Shown here piece by piece: positions 35,441 to 47,549 of a stretch of 64,000 nucleotides of DNA (positions are counted from its first letter, which is position 1; the number at the start of each line of letters is the position of its first letter). The notes under the pieces are model-generated. The model searched no databases and had not been told where the DNA came from. It saw only the letters and a list, made by a program, of their open reading frames with translations. This stretch comes from Malus domestica (Eukaryota > Streptophyta > Magnoliopsida > Rosales > Rosaceae), in contig NC_091671.1 of NCBI RefSeq assembly GCF_042453785.1, positions 37,215,001 through 37,279,000 of the forward strand, in the 5' to 3' direction. A program made the translations under genes and the position numbers.

Positions 35441-35581
35441 AATGAGCGTGGCAGGAGAGGCAGCGGAGCTCGTGAGGTAGAGCCAAAAGCAAAGAGAAAA
35501 GGCTCCATCTTTCGGTTCAATTTCCGCTCTGAAGTCCTTCAGCAGCGAGTATTCCTCTCTTTCTTTTGCCTCATCCGCCAT
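29627..35581 (-). CDS. SHB: Plant STAT-type linker-SH2 domain protein (SHA/SHB-like)
   Basis: Twelve exons fit canonical sites: 35581-35438, 35091-34900, 34247-34038, 33896-33807, 33460-33383, 33276-33112, 32931-32572, 32067-31787, 31263-31101, 30312-29963 and 29807-29730, then 29645-29627 if a GC-AG intron is used, giving about 709 residues. Without that last splice, translation runs to 29684. The N-terminal half has a concanavalin-like look (residues 1-~240: GAFSLCFWLYL, MEKWIHVGCE, LRLHIDGE). The SH2 domain starts at about residue 611 (WIEGFITKEEAE) and carries TFVLRFP, whose Arg (about 640) is the phosphotyrosine-binding residue. Arabidopsis has two such proteins, SHA and SHB, whose biological role is little known. 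The paralogue assignment is tentative and rests on the neighbouring kinase gene. Confidence 0.9.
31068..31100. repeat. (GA)n microsatellite at the SH2-gene intron 9 donor
   Basis: On the sense strand the intron begins GTACTCTCTCTC and continues as (CT)n directly after exon 9. Confidence 0.9.
33749..33873. repeat. Partial duplication of SH2-gene exon 4 in the adjoining intron
   Basis: About 37 bases (CTGTCTACCTCAATCTCAGA through AATTATCAAT) occur at 33749-33785 inside intron 4 and again at 33837-33873 inside exon 4, 88 bases apart and practically identical. Confidence 0.85.
34706..34845 (+). mobile_element. Truncated RTE-type LINE 3' end in SH2-gene intron 2
   Basis: Matches the last 130 or so bases of the LINE at 44510-45160: AATGGCGTTCTAGGATTCAT, then GCCGACACCACTTAGTGGGA, then a GTT-rich tail. 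It is inserted antisense to the gene. Confidence 0.8.
35406..35437. repeat. (GA)n microsatellite at the SH2-gene intron 1 donor
   Basis: Sense strand GTCTCTCTCTCT... begins directly after exon 1 (ends 35438). Confidence 0.9.
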
Positions 35582-36237
35582 TGTTGTCGAGGTTTTGAGA
35601 ATTCTCGGGGGTTTTGAGAATTCTTGGGGTTTATTTCCGAAAAACCTTAAAACTCTCGCTGTGTCTGGTTTTTGGGAAGAAAAAAACAGCGGTTGTTTTG
35701 AGTGACCGCTGTCAACTAACGGTTGGTACTGTTGCTTCTGTGTGTTCCACTTTGTGCTTTGAGATGGGTGATGATCCACTGCTTTGCGGAGTACTTTCGT
35801 TTCTGAACCCAAACGCGCCGTTTCGGGCTTTTTTTTTATAAAATGCTTAATTGCGCAAAGTTAAGCTGTGTTTGGGTTTTCGCATTACTAAAGAGTTTTA
35901 ATCACAAATCATCCCTTATGTTTGGCTTTTTGTACGACTCTTACGCACTTCTTTTTTTAGTACACTGATATTTTTACATTAAAAGGACGGAGAGTTTGGC
36001 TAAGCCACACAATAGGCAAATTTGGTATCGAATTCGCTATCCACAAGATTTGAACTTAAGACATCTCACTTTTAAGCGAAAAAGAATATCACCATATCGT
36101 AGTACTGAATGGTCACACACTCTTGTTTAATCTTGTTCATTATTTTTGTTTAATTTAGTCAATTCAATGGTTATAAGTAAAGAGTTGTTTGTGAGATGTA
36201 AAAGAAATTAAAAATCATCTCCCTTGATTTTTTTAAA
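35582..36237. other. SH2-gene promoter side
   Basis: Upstream region of the minus-strand gene. No other gene is seen. Confidence 0.4.
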
Positions 36238-36390
36238 GGAAAACTAATGAAAAGCGCTTGAAAACTTTGAGTTTTAACGACAAGGACAAAATAAATGGTA
36301 AAGTGAATAATACCATGATTGACTTTTTAGAATAAAAATGTGATTTTTCGTTAAAGTGAACAATACCGAAAGCTTTTCGTTAAAATTTCC
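36238..36390 (+). mobile_element. MITE family B copy 3
   Basis: Begins GGAAAACTAATGAAAA and ends TTTTCGTTAAAATTTCC. It is co-linear with 23786-23933. Confidence 0.75.
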
Positions 36391-36430
36391 TTCTTTTTTT
36401 TATGCTTTTCTAAGAAGTTATCTTTGCTAA

Positions 36431-37506
36431 GAGCATCTCCATCCGTTTTTGGAGGGCAAGGGCAAGGGAACCATGAACAATATTTGCTTTTGTGCAAGTC
36501 CACCTGTTTGAGAAGAGAAAGGGCAAAGACAATGGCGATTACTATTCACATATATTTTTTATGTCTTATGCCTTGTAAGCAAGGTATAAAATATCGATGA
36601 TATAGGAAATATCGATAGTTTAAAAACACGGAAATTTCGATGGAAATATCGGGATAGTATCGATATCGATAAAAATTGAATAAAAACCACGGAAATTGTA
36701 AGAAAAACTTAGAAATTTTTATTAAAACTTTGCAGGATGTTTATTTAGTCAATTATCTATTAGTTTATCACAAAAAATTGGAAGGAAATGTATTGCATGA
36801 TAGATATAACTGATTTAAGTTGATTATATAGCGAGTTGACAAACATTGTGAGTGTAGAAAATATGTAGTAATTAATGAAAGAAGTTTAAACACACCATAA
36901 TCATTTATATATAATGAATTAGTATAATATTTTACACTTTATACATTGCATGGTAAGATACATGAGTGACTTAGCAAGATCTAAAATATCGATGATATCG
37001 GAAATATCGGTAGTCCAAAAACACGGAAATTTCGATGAAAATATCGTGATATTATGGATATTTTAGACCATGTTTGTAAGTATGTACTTAGTAAATTTGT
37101 TCTTTGAAAATAAAACTCCCTATTTATCTCTTATAATTTAATTTTAAATACAAAGCATAGCATTACAAACAAGCATAATTAATAAAAAAATAAAAGGCAA
37201 ATGAAAAAGATAGTTAAACTTTGTAATTTTGTTAAATGTGTCTATTTTTAAGTGTGTTGTTTTAGAATTGTTTGGTATTTTCAATTTTTTTTAACATTGG
37301 AAATCCAACGGTTCAGATCAGAGGACCGTTTGGAAATCCAATGGTTTGCACTGCTGCAATTGGGCAGCCGAAACGGCACTTGCGAAGGCAATTTTTGCAA
37401 AGGCAGCTGAAAGAGCACAAGCCCTTGCTCTTCCTCCGTTGGACCTGCTCTGTTCGACCAGTTCAACCCAATTGCAAGGGCAATTGGGTGACTGCTGGAG
37501 ATGCTC
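36431..37506. mobile_element. Harbinger/Tourist-like element with nested hAT MITE
   Basis: Starts GAGCATCTCCA and ends TGGAGATGCTC, perfect 11-base terminal inverted repeats. They are flanked by a 3-bp TAA duplication (36428-36430 and 37507-37509), the PIF/Harbinger signature. Removing the nested 493-bp element and its target duplication leaves about 575 bases. The interior near 37370-37490 has repeats of GGGCAATTGG type. No transposase is present. Confidence 0.75.
36580..37072. mobile_element. hAT-type MITE, 493 bp, copy 2 (nested)
   Basis: Same ends and same length as 27144-27636 with only scattered differences. Target duplication CTTGTAAG / TTTGTAAG (36572-36579 and 37073-37080), 7 of 8 bases identical. 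Confidence 0.85.
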
Positions 37507-37509
37507 TAA

Positions 37510-38133
37510 CCAGAGCCAGGGCAGAAAGTGCGATCGGCCTCGGCCCCGTCTAAAGGGAGGGCTCCAAAAACCATTTGCTACATGAGCAAGCAACCAGTTT
37601 CGGGGAACATTCCGGCAACTCTTTGCAAGGGACAAATGGAAGCGATTCTGATGATGCTCTCATCGAGTTTTCCGGCAAGATCCCGGCGAGGTTGGGTTAA
37701 ATGAGAAAAACGCCATACTTTCATTAGCTAATAAATAGAAACTAGCTGCTGTCGAGAGCAACATATGGTGTTAGAAATGTTAAATGGCTTTGTCATTTAA
37801 AACTAGTAGAGGTAGCAAAGTTGGGTTTAAAACTGGATGAACACTCTGAACAGTGAGCACCACAAGAAAAACCCTAATCAATGGACATTAACATAAAGTT
37901 CAGCAGTGAAATCTCTTCCGGTACACAGGATAGGTGACGATTCATACAAAACAAAGCATCACTCTCTCCTGTTTCGACAACACAGGCTTTGAGGCTTTGA
38001 AAGTTGAAATGTAATTTCGTGCTTATATTTTTCTTCTTCTGGAAAAATTAACGTAATAGAAGTCTGGCAGTAATAACTAAGTTGACATCAAGCACAAACC
38101 TTTCCTACTCGCACTCGATCAGAAGACACGAAT
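37510..38133. other. ARP4 3' flank
   Basis: Contains the ARP4 3' untranslated region nearest 38133. No other gene is seen. Confidence 0.4.
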
Positions 38134-41100
38134 TTAAGGGCACTTTCGTTGTATGTAGGAAGCCCCATGCTCCTCGTACCTGTCAATTGCAATCACACGA
38201 AGCAAAATATCAGTAGAGGACTCCAAAACACTCTACATGATTTCTTAATCATCTACAACGTAGATCGTTTGATATGGCTTAAGCAAGACACAGGTGAAAT
38301 CATGAAACTTACTCAGCCTTGGAGAACCACATTTGCTGGAATGAACCGAGAGACGCCAATATACTTCCGCCTATCCAAACACTGCAAAATTAAACACCAA
38401 CATGAAGTCAGGAAAAAGAGAAATTTTGCATGTATGTATATTATGAACATTAAATTTTTAAAAGCGCATAACCTATTACTACACAAAGGTGAAACTTGAA
38501 AGCATTTGAGTGAGTTTCGAAGTTATACGGTTAAACATGCTTCAAGTGTATTCTCTATGAGAGATGTAAAATTTCAAAGTTAAGCGACTGACAAACTGCC
38601 ATCACATGACCCTAGAATAATTTCAGGGTGCTCAGATGAAAAATGTAATCCGAAAATCAAATAACAGTTGCAGAGTTGCAGCCAAATTGCTTTATGTATG
38701 GGATCTTCTGTGCTAGCATGGGCAAAGAAATGAATGAAGGACTTGAAGCAATTTATATTTACCTGAATCGCCTTTCGGTTGAATTCCCGGCCACCAATAC
38801 TTTAACTCTAGCAGCTTGAGGGGACTCCTGCAGGTTGAATAATCGCATTTTGATATTTCATACTAATAAATACACAAATAATACTGTACCAGCTGAAATC
38901 AATTTAACTACTTTGAGTACAAATGATTTTAGTATGCAGAGAGTGAGATAGAGAGTTCAATGACATCGATGTATTAGGCCAATGGCCAATGCTGAAAAGC
39001 ATGTCAGTGCTTTGCTTCCTGAAGATAGTATGAGCTAAGATAAACAATACAAAAGTTATAGAACGAAGGCGATGAGAAACTAGTTCTTCTAAGTTGTAAT
39101 GCCACAAACACATTAAAGAACAAATTTAGTACCCAGATCTTACAGTGAATTTATAAAACATGAAATTGTTACTGCTAGACAATTGAAACAATATACCAAA
39201 TAGAAGCCAAATTCAATAATAAAAACAGTTGGCTGGGATTAATAAAAAGGGAAAAAGAAACATGACTATGGTAGTGCTTCAATTAAAAGCCATACCTCCA
39301 GCATGTCTTTCTCAAGGCGTTCCTTTAACTGTTGCATTGATGCTGTACCACCGGCAAGCTGTATAAAATAACAGAAGGAAAAACCATGTCATATAATTCT
39401 CAAGTTGCACGTCAAGAAATTCCGTGGAAAAATTGGGGTTAATGGATGTGATAAACTAAGGAAATTTTCAGGAATTCTGCATATTCACCATAGAAATTGC
39501 AACACTTACTCAGCAAGTCCTACCAAAACATATCTATTTGCATCCAGAACTAAACTAATTTATGCTATTAATTTTTGTCAATTCTTTGGGAAAAAAAAAA
39601 TAACTGATTCATGCATAAAATAAGTAAATTGATGCTCCAACCAAAAAAAATATAATAAATAAGTGACTGCATCTGCATCATCTTACCAGTATACTACTAA
39701 ACAATTCACGCCGGATGTCCACATCACACTTGTTAATGCTCTCGATAACCTGGAGAGAAGAAACAAGAAAAGTTAACCATGAATTAAAAATGAGGGGAGA
39801 GGGGGGAAGAAAAACAGAGAAGCAACTGCATGGATACACCCACTTATTGTCAAATAAAGCAGGATATTACCATTTGTGGCAGACCACGAACAGTGGGAGC
39901 AATCTCTGCAAAATGCTCCATACCAGGAATTGTCTGACATTTTCATAAAACCAAATATGATAGATATAAGATGCAGGAAAAATATATTATTCAGTACCAA
40001 TTAAAACATACATTTATGCAACCAATCCATCCAGCAACTGCTTCAACCAAAGTTATATCAGGGGTCAAATTTTCTCATGAAGTGCAATTTACAATTGACT
40101 GATAAAATGTGGTCCAACCATATAAAAAATACCCAACCTACATGCTCCACTCAGAAAGCTTCAACATACAAGCTTCAACAAAAGAAAATTCAAAGAACTT
40201 AGCGAAGAAGGCTTTGGTGTATCTAACACAATACGTTGAAATGAAGGAAAGCTTATTTATTGATATCCCCGATAAGCTACAAATATGTACATATACATGA
40301 GTCAAAATAAACACACAAGAGGGAGCCTTCACAAAGGTTGCTTAGGAGAAGTCTCAGCAGTCGGTAGAGCCCCAGAAAGAGAAGGCACCGGAGGGGGATC
40401 ATTTGGAGCCTCAGTACTGGACAGAACCCTAGAAGGAGGAGGCATCAGAGGTTGATCATTTGAAGCTTCATTACGCGGTACAGCCCCAGAAGACGAAGGC
40501 AATAAATGCCTTTGGAACAAACCCACAAATCTCTGATGATCAAGTAAAACCTGACCATCAGTTTCCTTCATCTGGTCAAGCTTCCTCTTCATGTTTGTAG
40601 CATAGTCATGTGCGAGCCGGTGCAACTGTTTATTCTCATGCTTGAGCCTTCTAATCTCCTGTTTGAGACTCATCACTTCAGCCGCCAATGATTCAACTTG
40701 GCGGGTTCGAGCAAATAGGCGTTGGGCCATATTAGACACAGAACCTGCACACTGAACACTGAGAGCCAGCGAATCCTTAACAGCTAACTCATCAGACCGT
40801 TTGGAAAGTAGTCTGTTATCTTTGGGAGTGAGAAGGTTCCTGGCCACCACCGCAGCGGTCATATCATTCTTCATCACGAAATCCCCAACGGTAAGAGGAC
40901 CAGTAGGGGAGACGAAGGATGGGCGCCATATGTTGTCTGGAGAAGGCGGGGCTGCCTCTTCAACAAGGTTCAAGTCAAAACGACGGTCGGAGGGGCCAGA
41001 CATTTTCAAAGGTGTTGAAGAGAGAAGAGGTCGGACAAATCAAGATCTTAGAAGTGCAAGAATGAAGCTTCTACTGGTGGAGATTCAAGTGTGCTTTGGA

Positions 41101-44100
41101 ACTTAATGCCAGCCCCTATAAAAATCTGCACTCGACGGAGCTTCAGAAATCGAAGAGGCGCCTGCTCAGAAATCGAAGAGGCGTTTGCTTTCTCAAAAGC
41201 TGGGCTGCTTAGAGATCACGAGGGTTGATCTCAGAAATCGAAGAGGCGTTTGCTTTCTCAAAAGTTGGGCTGCTCAAAGACCTCGAAGGCTGATCTCAGA
41301 AATCGAAGAGGCGCTCGCTTTCTCAAAAGCTGGGCTCCTCAGAGACCACGAGGGCCGATCTCAGAAATCGAAGAGGCACCTACTTTTCCAGCCTTGTCAG
41401 CACCTGTCACACGCACACTCAGCTTTGCGGAAATTATGGGCATTCTGTCGAAGACTTCTAGGGAAGTAGAAAACACATGAATCTTACTGTTCAATCACCC
41501 ACTTCCCACACGCAACAATAGCTCATGGGTACCACAGAAAACTTTGCCAAAGTTCTCTGCCAAAGTTGAGCACGTGAAGCTTGCAGCTCCCACTACATCG
41601 CTCTGACCAAGAAGGGTAAAAGAATAGCAAAGAAACAGCACTAACAAAGTTTAGACCCATAAATTTTGAAGGTCTAGCTACCATATTATTACCCACAAGG
41701 GTAAAGGAACAGTACCACTGCTGGATAATTGGAAAGTCCCTGTGTGTCAACCTCTGTGCTTTGTGGCAAGGTAGACTAGCAAACATGCCCAACCTTTACT
41801 CATATTCGAGAAAACACTCCCAATAAGATTGCTTGCTCCAAAATCGAAGAGGCACCGTCCTCCTAATCTCGAGAGCCAGACTCCCAACATGACTACTTTC
41901 TTAAAAATCGAAGAGAGGGTAAAGGAACAGTACCATTGCTGGATAATTGGAAAGTCTCTGTGTGTCAACCTCTGTGCTTCGTGGCAAGGTAGACTAGCAA
42001 ACATGCCCAACCTTTACTCACATTCGAGAAAACACTCTCAACAAGATTGCTTGCTCCAAAATCGAAGAGGCACCGCCCTCCGAATCTCGAGAGCCAGACT
42101 CCCAACATGATTACTTTCTCAAAAATCGAAGAGACACTGCTCCCCGAATCTTCGAGAGCCAGACCCCCAGCATGATTGCTTTCTCAAAAATCGATGAGGC
42201 ATCGTTCTCCGAATCAATCGAAGAGGCGCTCGCTTTCTCAAAAGCTGGGCTGCTCAGAGACCACGAGGGCCGATCTCAGAAATCGAAGCGGCACCTACTT
42301 TTCTAGCCTTGTCAGCACCTGTCACACGCACACTCAGCTTTGCAGAAATTATGGGCATTCTGTCGAAGACTTCTGGTGAAGTAGAAAGCACATGAATCTT
42401 ACTGTTCAATCACCCACTTCCCACACGCAACAATAGCTCATGGGTACCACAGATAACTTTGCCAAAGTTCTCTGCCAAAGTTCTCTGCCAAAGTTGAGCA
42501 CGTGAAGCTTGCAGCTCCCACTACATCGCTCTGACCAAGAAAGGTAAAAGAATAGCAAAGAAACAACACTAACAAAGTTTAGACACATAAATTTTGAAGG
42601 TCTAGCTACCATATTATTACCCACAAGGGTAAAGGAACAGTACCACTGCTGGATAATTGGAAAGTCCCTGTTTGTCAACCTCTGTGCTTCGTGGCAAGGT
42701 AGACTAGCAAACATGCCCAACCTTTACTCACATTCGAGAAAACACTCCCAACAAGATTGCTTGCTCCAAAATCGAAGAGGCACCGTCCTCCGAATCTCGA
42801 GAGCCAGACTCCCAACATGACTACTTTCTCAAAATCGAAGAGAGGGTAAAGGAACAGTACCATTGCTGGATAATTGGAAAGTCCCTGTGTGTCAACCTTT
42901 GTGCTTCGTGGCAAGGTAGACTAGCAAACATGCCCAACCTTTACTCACATTCGAGACAACACTCCCAACAAGATTGCTTGCTCCAAAATCGAAGAGGCAC
43001 CGCCCTCCGAATCTCGAGAGCCAGACTCCCAACATGATTACTTCCTCAAAAATCGAAGAGACACTGCTCTCCGAATCTCGAGAGCCAGACCCCCAGCATG
43101 ATTGCTTTCTCAAAAATCGAAGAGGCATCGTTCTCCGAATCTCGAGAGCCAGATACCACAGACCACTTTTTCAAAGTACTCTGACAGAGTTAAAACATGT
43201 GAAACTGGCAGCTCCCACTACCGTGCTATGACCAAGCAGGGTAAAGGAATAGCATTACTACTTGTTAGGGAGACTCCTATATATGTCGACCTCCATCCCC
43301 AACGGACAGGCAGACCTGCAAAAATGCTCAACCCTTCATCATATCTGAGAGGGCACTCCCAACGAAGCCTTTCGAAATATTCAGCTTTCTTTCCCCCCGA
43401 TAATACCTCTGCAAACAAGCTATACTAGAGCAAGAATATCTCATATCATCAGGGTTAAAAGCAAGAGTATCCCATATCATGCTTTTTCCCTGTCTTTTCC
43501 TTTGGCCTTGTTTTTACCTGCAAGACAAGGAGAAAGAGAGCAATCAGTCAGCACTTGGAATCAAGCTTCCAGCCAGGAACTGACTGCCTGGAACCCCTTA
43601 CCTGATTACTTACCTGGCATTGCTCTCGAGTACTCATCTTCAACATCTTATGTTTCCAGGGAAGATTCCGCATCTGCTTGAGGAACAGATAGGGCAAGTG
43701 CGAAGGATACAAGGAAGCATGTGGAGACAAGCGTAACAGCACACGTGCCGATACATCCATTACTCTGTCAAAAGCAAAAGTATCCCATATCAGCAGGGTG
43801 GAACGTACTCTAGATTTGATGGACTTGTTTTGACCCTCAAATTCTTCAGCCGGCCTTATACTCTGGAGGAAACCAGAAAACCCTCCAGCTCAGTTCAAGA
43901 ATAAGCCTGTGGAAAGTTACTTCTTCAAAAGCAAAAGTATCTCATATCATCTCTTCTCATTTTTCTTCTCTTTATCCTTCATGCTGCTGCAAGATGGGGA
44001 GAACGTGAACAATCAGTCGGAGCTCTGATTGCTTACCTTGTCTATCACCTCTTTCAGCAACCCCCTAGCTCGGCGACTTGGAGGACTCCTACTACATGGT

Positions 44101-46680
44101 TTGTATCGCGCTTGACCAAGCCTGAAACTACAAGTAAGCTTCAAGTGAAATTGATACATTACCTTGTGCATCTCCACCAGTTAAAGATACCACCCCTGGA
44201 TGGAGGAATAGTACTTCCAGAGAAGATGCCACATCTACCTATGAGACAGATAAGGCAAGTCAAGACGACACCACACTCCGATACTTAGAAGTTTCGTGAT
44301 TACGAGATCATTCTCTCACAATATTTCCTAATGTCATTTGTACTAAATCATTCACTTGTACTCACTAAAGGAGAGCTTGAACCTATGTACTTGTGTAAAC
44401 CCTTCACAATTAATGAGAACTCTTCTATTCCGTGGACGTAGCCAATCTAGGTGAACCACGTACATCTTGTGTTTGCTTTCCTATCTCTATCCATTTATAT
44501 ACTTATCCACACTAATGACCGGAGCAATCTAGCGAAGATCACAAAAAGCGACCGTTTTCGCTACCTAGGATCTATCTTGCAAGAGAACGGAGAATTAGAT
44601 GGAGATCTCAACCATAGAATACGAGCTGGATGGATGAAGTGTAAGAATGCATCCGGCGTGTTGTGAGACCGTCGTAGGCCACTGAAGCTCAAGGGAAAAT
44701 TTTATAGGACGGCAATAAGGCCAGCGATGTTGTATAGCACAGAATGTTGGGCGGTGAAGCATCAACACGTACACAAAATGGGTGTAGCGGAGATGAGGAT
44801 GCTTCGTGGGTTGTGTGGGCACACGAGAAAGGATAAGATTGGGAATGAGGATATCCGAGGTAAAGTAGGAGTAGCTGAAATTGTAGGAAAGATGAGAGAA
44901 AATCGGCTCCGGTGATTTGGACATGTGCAAAGAAGGCCGAATGACGCTCCGGTTCGAAGATGTGACTACGGGACAGAGGTTCAAGGCCGAAGGGGTAGAG
45001 GAAGACCTAGGAAAACTTTGGAAGAGACTCTAAGAAAAGACTTAGAGTACTTGGATCTAACGGAGGACATGACACAAAACCGAGCGCAATGGCGTTCTAG
45101 GATTCATATAGCCGACCCCACTTAGTGGGAAAAGGCTTTGTTGTTGTTGTTGTTGTTTCATATATCCAAATATTACCCATACAATTAGTAGACATGAAGA
45201 TATTAGTAATCAAGTAATGAACTATTCCACGAATTCCAATTTATTGATCAAACCAAAAACAGCCCACAGAAACAAACTCGAGATATCCTTCGAGTCAGCA
45301 GTTATCTAAGCATAAAGAAATGCTGAAAATGAACAAGGCATATGATAGACTTAGTGTCCATAGTACTTTGTAGATTATCTTTCTTTTTCAATAAAGTTCC
45401 TGTTTTCTTGTCCCATAAAAAAATGCTCAAGATGAAACAGTCATGTCTCACTTTGCACAAGGTTCACATGTTAAGACGAAGTGGGAACTAGGAACCGTTA
45501 GTTGAATGAAATTATTGAACAGATAATAATAAGATCGTGGTGAAATGCAAATGTGTCCCATGAGATTTCAAGGATTCAAGGAAAGTGTTAAAAACTGGCA
45601 TCATATAGTTTAGAACTTTAGAAGACATCCACCTGAGCCAAGGATGGGTTAAAGAGAATATCAGGAATCTTGAATCTATCAGCTCCGATTTCAATTGTCC
45701 TGTATCATGCAGGATCATAAAGTAACTATACATTTATATTAGAAACAAAATTCACAAGTTAATTAAATAGTATACAATATGCGCAAAATTAGATTGTCAT
45801 CATTTAACAAAGTGCACCATGAATTAACAAGATCAAGAACAGATCTAATGAATTCAATAAGGGAAAGTGTAACCCTCGAAACAAATAGAAAAGTTACAAC
45901 AAACCAAGATGCAAAAGAATAGGACTCACTGGCCATCAGGAAGCTCGTATGAGGTCATTGGAATGTTTGAATATGCGATTTCTGGAAGAAAAAAAAATGA
46001 AAATCCTATTAGAATGCTAATTGAACATTTTTTTATCTTTGCTTGAAGAATATAGCAATTAATACAGGAGCTATGAACAATATGAAAACAACTAACAAGG
46101 TTGAATCATAGAAATAAACCATCATCCATTCATCGTGTAAAAGTAAACAATATCCTAAAAACTCCAAGCAATTGAGTTTTCAAAGAGCTAATATGCTCTA
46201 TCCTGCAAAACTCTGAAAACTCCAATAATCAAGCTGTCAAAGAGTTAAGCTATCTCTGTACTCCTTAAGTACTAATTGTATCAACATTTGAATGAATTTC
46301 CAGATCAAAAAACTTTTAAGAGAACATAAGGTCATATATGGACCTTCAAGCAACAATCAAGGATATCATTTGTGAATAAAGAGAATAAATGCAAAATTGC
46401 CCTTCCAAATATCAGGTCTTAAACAAATGAATATGTTTTGAACCCAGTAGCAAAAATAAAACAATAACCAATTGATTTTTTTATTTTTTTATTTTTTTGA
46501 ATCTGCTATCAAGACTAAAATGTAATGTCACTAACAAAGTTTATAGCCTAAAAAACATTAAAACACATGAGAAAGGGATATATAGCAAACCATCATATGG
46601 AGTGTCTGGGGCTCTACACACGCATTCTTTGATGTCACTAGCAATTATCCTCTGCCACGAAGAAACATTCAGCAGAAATG

Positions 46681-46712
<32 letters not shown>

Positions 46713-47494
46713 TATACAACATTGAGAATATCATTAAGCTGGGCATAGAGTCTCTAGCTTTTTGTCAATCACAGACCTGGGCATAGAGTCTGTAGCTTTC
46801 TGTGGTATTTGGAAAATCAACGTCTACTACCTACAACATTGAGAATATCATTAAGCTAAACAAATGCGATATTAAGCTATCAAAAAGGAAAACAAAAATA
46901 TTCATCTATATTACTGATGAAGTCTCACAATTGATAACAAGATAAACGAAGGATGCATAGTCCCAGAGGAACAATTAATAACCCGACAGCAAGTATGCAC
47001 CAACCCACCACTATAATATTCAGACTGGAAGCATATTTTGCTACTCTTAGCATTCCACTATTTTAGAATACATCCACCAGTAAAATCCAAAGGTACCTGA
47101 AACTCTCCAGGTCGTGTTTCCTTTCTCTTAAAAGAATATCTGGGTTTAATCTACAAATAAATAAGAAAAGGATTAAATAAGGTAAAAACAGCAATTTTGG
47201 GCAAATGATTCCCCTCTAAAACGAAATTTAGGTGGTCACTCACTGTCATGCCTTTACTTTCCAAACTTTTTGTCAAACAATCAGTAAGAAACTCTCCCCC
47301 AATAGGAGAAGATGACACAGCCTGTAACAAGTTGACAAATAACAAAATAGGAAAGAAAAAATGGGTGTCAAAATTTGACAGATTGGTTAAATTCTTATAT
47401 ATGGAATCACAGAAACAAGCAATCATAAATTTTCGGTTTATTTCACTTTACAGAAGGTTTCTAAAGGCATTTATAGAGTGCAAGAGGGCATTAT

Positions 47495-47549
<55 letters not shown>

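Noticed and set aside
41185-43428. Numerous frames of 70-108 codons on both strands
   Set aside because: They are readings of the tandem repeat array, repeat with its periods and contain no domains.
44595-44984. 129-codon minus frame
   Set aside because: Shadow of the plus-strand LINE reverse transcriptase remnant.
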